A DNA stretch of 8,347 nucleotides from Bifidobacterium breve (lineage in GTDB: Bacteria > Actinomycetota > Acidimicrobiia > IMCC26256 > PALSA-555). Under the pieces are notes generated by a model. That model saw only the letters and a program-made list of their open reading frames with translations, did no database searches and had not been told where the DNA came from. Shown piece after piece: positions 5,706-8,347 of the stretch. Position 1 is the first letter of the stretch, and each line of letters begins with the position of its first letter. The DNA lies in contig CAMDCC010000119.1 of NCBI GenBank assembly GCA_945889545.1, positions 1-8,347 on the forward strand, in the 5' to 3' direction. The translations under genes and the position numbers were made by a program.

Positions 5706-5753
5706 GGCGAAGCGGAGCCCTTGGCCGGACGGCCGGGAGGGCGAAGCGGAGCC
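5706..5753 (+). repeat. 14-bp direct repeat flanking a hairpin in the rpoB leader
   Basis: GGCGAAGCGGAGCC occurs at 5706-5719 and again at 5740-5753, 34 bases apart. Between and overlapping them, GGCC at 5723-5726 can pair with GGCC at 5731-5734, with CCCT (5718-5721) pairing AGGG (5738-5741) outside a short bulge. The repeat core GAAGCGGAGC is the same word found just before rplK. It lies in the transcript from P1 but upstream of P2. Confidence 0.7.
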
Positions 5754-5769
5754 GACCCAAGCAGATGGC

Positions 5770-5785
5770 GACCCCGCTGGGGGTC
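5770..5785 (+). other. GC-rich hairpin between the rpoB promoters
   Basis: GACCCC (5770-5775) pairs perfectly with GGGGTC (5780-5785) around a GCTG loop. A competing outer pairing GCAGA (5761-5765) with TCTGC (5784-5788) is possible. No U-tract follows, so a simple terminator is unlikely. It would form only in P1 transcripts and could act as a pause or processing site. Confidence 0.4.
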
Positions 5786-5802
5786 TGCCAACTGACGCAT
5801 GT

Positions 5803-5831
5803 TTGCGGCCGGATCTCGCCGGGGCTAGGAT
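5803..5831 (+). promoter_or_regulatory. Candidate rpoB promoter P2 (sigma70-like)
   Basis: TTGCGG (5803-5808) and TAGGAT (5826-5831) are again separated by 17 nt, predicting a start near 5838 and an 80-nt leader. The -10 hexamer TAGGAT is a common strong actinobacterial form; the -35 keeps only TTG plus weaker positions. Tandem promoters ahead of rpoB are plausible for independent supply of RNA polymerase. Confidence 0.6.
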
Positions 5832-5918
5832 CCGGTGAGCCGTGTCTGCCCGAACTTGTCACCGCTGCACATCTTGACCCTGGTCCTCGCGCGCCATGTC
5901 AGTCTGTAAGGAGTCGCA

Positions 5919-8347
5919 TTGCCTCGTCTCGCTTCCCGCGAACGACTTTCGTTTTCCCGTCTTCCCGACGTTCTCGAGCTGCCCGACCTGATTGCGGTCC
6001 AGCGCGAGTCCTTCAACCATTTCATCGATGAGGGCATCGCCGAGGTCCTCGCCGACATCTCGCCGATCGAGGACTTCACCGCCACGCTGAAGCTCGAGCT
6101 GTCGGATCACGTCTTCGACCCGCCCAAGCACTCCGAAGACGAGTGCCGCGAGCGCGACATGACCTACGCCCGTCCGCTCTTCGTGACGGCGCGATTCATG
6201 AACGCGACCACGGGTGAGATCAAAGAGCAGACGGTCTTCATGGGCGACTTCCCGATGATGACCGAGCGTGGCACGTTCATCATCAATGGCACCGAGCGCA
6301 TCGTCGTCTCGCAGCTCGTGCGGTCACCGGGCGTCTACTTCAACATCAGCCCCGACAAGACCCAGCCCGAGAAGGACGTTGTCGACGCCAAGGTGATCCC
6401 GGGCCGTGGTGCATGGCTCGAGTTCGAGGTCGACAAGAAGGACATCGTGTATGTCCGCATCGACCGCAAACGCAAGCAGCCGGTCACCATCCTGCTGAAG
6501 GCGCTCGGTTTCGGTGAGTCCCCCGAAGAGCTCGCCACGCTCATCCTCGACCCGAACGGCGCGCCGTACCAGTCGATGCTGAACACACTCGACAAGGACA
6601 ACACCGAGAACGCCGAGGCCGCGTTCATCGACATCTACCGCAAGCTGCGTCCCGGCGAGCCTCCCACGCCCGACTCCGCGCGCCAGCTCCTCGAGAACCT
6701 CTTCTTCAACCCCAAGCGTTACGACATGGCCAAGGTCGGACGCCACAAGGTCGGCAAGAAGCTGGTCGACGAGTACAAGAAGCTCCCGCTCGCGAAGTAC
6801 CAGCTGAAGGCACCCAACGCCGACCCCGAGAAGGGCCCGGTCGACTTCCAGCTGTCGCGCGCCGACATCCTCGCCACGGTCTCGTACCTGGTGAAGCTGC
6901 ACTCCAACGACCAGCCCGACGATTACTTCCGCGACGACATCGACCACTTCGGCAACCGCCGGGTGCGCTCGGTGGGTGAGCTCATCCAGAACCAGGTGCG
7001 CGTCGGCCTGTCGCGCATGGAGCGGGTCGCGCGCGAGCGCATGACCACCCAAGACGTTGAGGCGATCACGCCCCAGACCCTGATCAACATCCGTCCGGTC
7101 GTGGCGGCGATCAAGGAGTTCTTCGGCTCCAGCCAGCTCAGCCAGTTCATGGACCAGACCAACCCGCTGGCCGGCCTCACGCACAAGCGCCGCCTGTCGG
7201 CCCTCGGGCCCGGTGGTCTCTCGCGTGAGCGGGCGGGCTTCGAGGTCCGCGACGTGCACCCCAGCCACTACGGCCGGATGTGCCCGATCGAGACGCCGGA
7301 AGGCCCGAACATCGGCCTGATCGGCTACCTCGCCACGTTCGCCCGCATCAACCGGTTCGGCTTCATCGAGACCCCGTACCGCAAGGTCGAGGCCGGTCGC
7401 GCCACGCGCAAGATCGAGTACCTCGCGGCCGACGACGAGGACCGCTACGTCATCGCGCAGGCGAACGCCAGCGTCGACGGCGACGGCAACTTCCAGGAAG
7501 ACAAGGTTCTGGTGCGGGCCCGACGCGGAGAGGTCGCCTACGTCGACCCGACCGAGGTCGACTACATGGATGTGTCACCGAAGCAGATCGTGTCGGTGGC
7601 TACCGCGCTCATCCCGTTCCTCGAGCACGACGATGCCAACCGCGCGCTCATGGGTGCCAACATGCAGCGCCAGGCCGTTCCGGTGTTGCGTCCGACCGCG
7701 CCGTTCATCGGTACGGGTGTCGAGGCCCGTGCGGCGCGCGACGCCGGCGACTTGGTCATCGCTGAAGGCGACGGACGGGTCACCGACGTGTCGGGCGACG
7801 CGATCGTGGTCGAATACGACAGCGGCACGCGCAAGGGCAAGGTTACGTACCGGCTCTCGAAGTTCCGCCGTTCGAACCAGGGCACCTGCATCAACCAGAA
7901 GCCTCTGGTCGACACCGACGACCCGGTCAAGGAAGGCGACATCCTCGCCGACGGCCCGTCCACTCATCAGGGCGAGCTCGCGCTCGGCAAGAACCTTCTC
8001 GTGGCGTTCATGCCGTGGAAGGGCCACAACTTCGAGGACGCCATCGTGATCTCCGAGCGCCTCGTAAAGGACGACGTACTCACGTCGATCCACATCGAGG
8101 AGCACGAGATCGACGCCCGCGACACCAAGCTCGGTGCCGAGGAGATCACGCGCGACATCCCGAACCTGTCCGAGGACATCCTCAAGGACCTCGACGAGGA
8201 CGGCATCATCCGCATCGGTGCCGAAGTGGGCCCGGGCGACATCCTCGTCGGCAAGGTCACGCCCAAGGGCGAGACCGAGCTGTCGGCCGAGGAGCGCCTG
8301 CTCCGCGCGATCTTCAACGAGAAGAGCCGCGAGGTGCGCGACACGTC
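5919..8347 (+). CDS. rpoB: DNA-directed RNA polymerase beta subunit (3' end beyond window)
   Basis: RpoB is the beta subunit of core RNA polymerase and forms one pincer of the enzyme and much of the rifampicin pocket. A TTG start at 5919 is chosen because AAGGAG at 5908-5913 lies 5 nt upstream and the protein then begins MPRLASRERLSFSRLPDVLE, in register with known beta N-termini. The frame stays open for 809 codons to the window edge; full proteins have roughly 1,150-1,200. Landmarks include RGTFIINGTERIVVSQLVRS in the protrusion, the rifampicin-resistance region at 7125-7205 (residues 403-429, GSSQLSQFMDQTNPLAG onward), and CPIETPEGPNIGLIG shortly after. The equivalents of E. coli Asp516, His526 and Ser531 are Asp412, His422 and Ser427, all wild type, so rifampicin sensitivity is expected. 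rpoC should follow outside the window. Confidence 0.98.
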   Translation, partial: MPRLASRERLSFSRLPDVLELPDLIAVQRESFNHFIDEGIAEVLADISPIEDFTATLKLELSDHVFDPPKHSEDECRERDMTYARPLFVTARFMNATTGEIKEQTVFMGDFPMMTERGTFIINGTERIVVSQLVRSPGVYFNISPDKTQPEKDVVDAKVIPGRGAWLEFEVDKKDIVYVRIDRKRKQPVTILLKALGFGESPEELATLILDPNGAPYQSMLNTLDKDNTENAEAAFIDIYRKLRPGEPPTPDSARQLLENLFFNPKRYDMAKVGRHKVGKKLVDEYKKLPLAKYQLKAPNADPEKGPVDFQLSRADILATVSYLVKLHSNDQPDDYFRDDIDHFGNRRVRSVGELIQNQVRVGLSRMERVARERMTTQDVEAITPQTLINIRPVVAAIKEFFGSSQLSQFMDQTNPLAGLTHKRRLSALGPGGLSRERAGFEVRDVHPSHYGRMCPIETPEGPNIGLIGYLATFARINRFGFIETPYRKVEAGRATRKIEYLAADDEDRYVIAQANASVDGDGNFQEDKVLVRARRGEVAYVDPTEVDYMDVSPKQIVSVATALIPFLEHDDANRALMGANMQRQAVPVLRPTAPFIGTGVEARAARDAGDLVIAEGDGRVTDVSGDAIVVEYDSGTRKGKVTYRLSKFRRSNQGTCINQKPLVDTDDPVKEGDILADGPSTHQGELALGKNLLVAFMPWKGHNFEDAIVISERLVKDDVLTSIHIEEHEIDARDTKLGAEEITRDIPNLSEDILKDLDEDGIIRIGAEVGPGDILVGKVTPKGETELSAEERLLRAIFNEKSREVRDT

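Noticed and set aside
5874..5902. A third rpoB promoter based on TTGACC at 5874-5879
   Set aside because: No acceptable -10 lies 16-18 nt downstream (TGTCAG), and the start would fall almost at the ribosome binding site.
5765..6031. 88-codon + strand open frame across the rpoB start
   Set aside because: It overlaps promoter P2 and the rpoB N-terminus in a different frame and has no ribosome site or recognisable content.
7125..7205. Rifampicin-resistance substitution (Thr at the E. coli Asn518 position)
   Set aside because: DQTNPL is, to my knowledge, the normal form in many wild-type bacteria such as Bacillus, and the Asp516, His526 and Ser531 equivalents are intact.
6324..7268. 314-codon open frame on the minus strand over rpoB
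   Set aside because: rpoB is unmistakable on the + strand here; the antisense frame is compositional.
1..8347. CRISPR array, prophage, toxin-antitoxin or defence system
   Set aside because: No spaced identical repeats, phage proteins or defence-type domains are visible; apart from the transposase end and the metallopeptidase-like gene, the window is a core housekeeping cluster.

Overview
This high-GC window carries the conserved actinobacterial transcription/translation cluster tRNA-Trp - secE - nusG - rplK - rplA - rplJ - rplL - [secreted metallopeptidase-like gene] - rpoB, all on the + strand. Gene order, the long acidic N-terminal extension of NusG, the tRNA-Trp directly upstream of secE and the RpoB N-terminus point to an actinobacterium. 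Acidimicrobiia is my best guess, from recall of related RpoB N-termini rather than from a search.

Layout. Positions 2-148 are the last codons of an IS630-type transposase that begins outside the window. A 65-base gap with a weak promoter candidate leads to tRNA-Trp(CCA) at 214-286. secE (GTG start) and nusG follow, 2 nt apart. A 107-base purine-rich, repeat-like spacer separates nusG from rplK, and rplK and rplA overlap by one base. A structured 173-base leader then precedes rplJ. It contains an L10-leader-like long stem, a terminator-like hairpin, and an outer 9-bp stem that pairs with the rplJ ribosome binding site. rplJ and rplL follow. Nineteen bases after rplL, with no terminator between, lies a 493-residue exported protein with an HELVH zinc motif. 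A 372-base intergenic region carries two sigma70-like promoters, both with 17-nt spacers, plus direct repeats and hairpins. rpoB then begins at a TTG codon and runs off the window after about 809 codons.

How the parts fit. SecE anchors the SecYEG export channel and NusG controls elongation of RNA polymerase. L11 and L1 form separate regions of the large subunit (GTPase-associated centre and L1 stalk). L10 with L7/L12 forms the stalk that recruits translation factors, and RpoB is the core polymerase beta subunit. The rplJ leader is the obvious point for L10-L12 feedback control, and the paired rpoB promoters allow RNA polymerase to be made separately from stalk proteins.

The less ordinary parts are the exported metallopeptidase-like gene embedded between rplL and rpoB, acidic extensions on both NusG and L10 that each contain short in-frame tandem repeats, and a GAAGCGGAGC-type purine-rich word shared by the leaders of rplK and rpoB. 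I saw no CRISPR array, phage gene or defence system.
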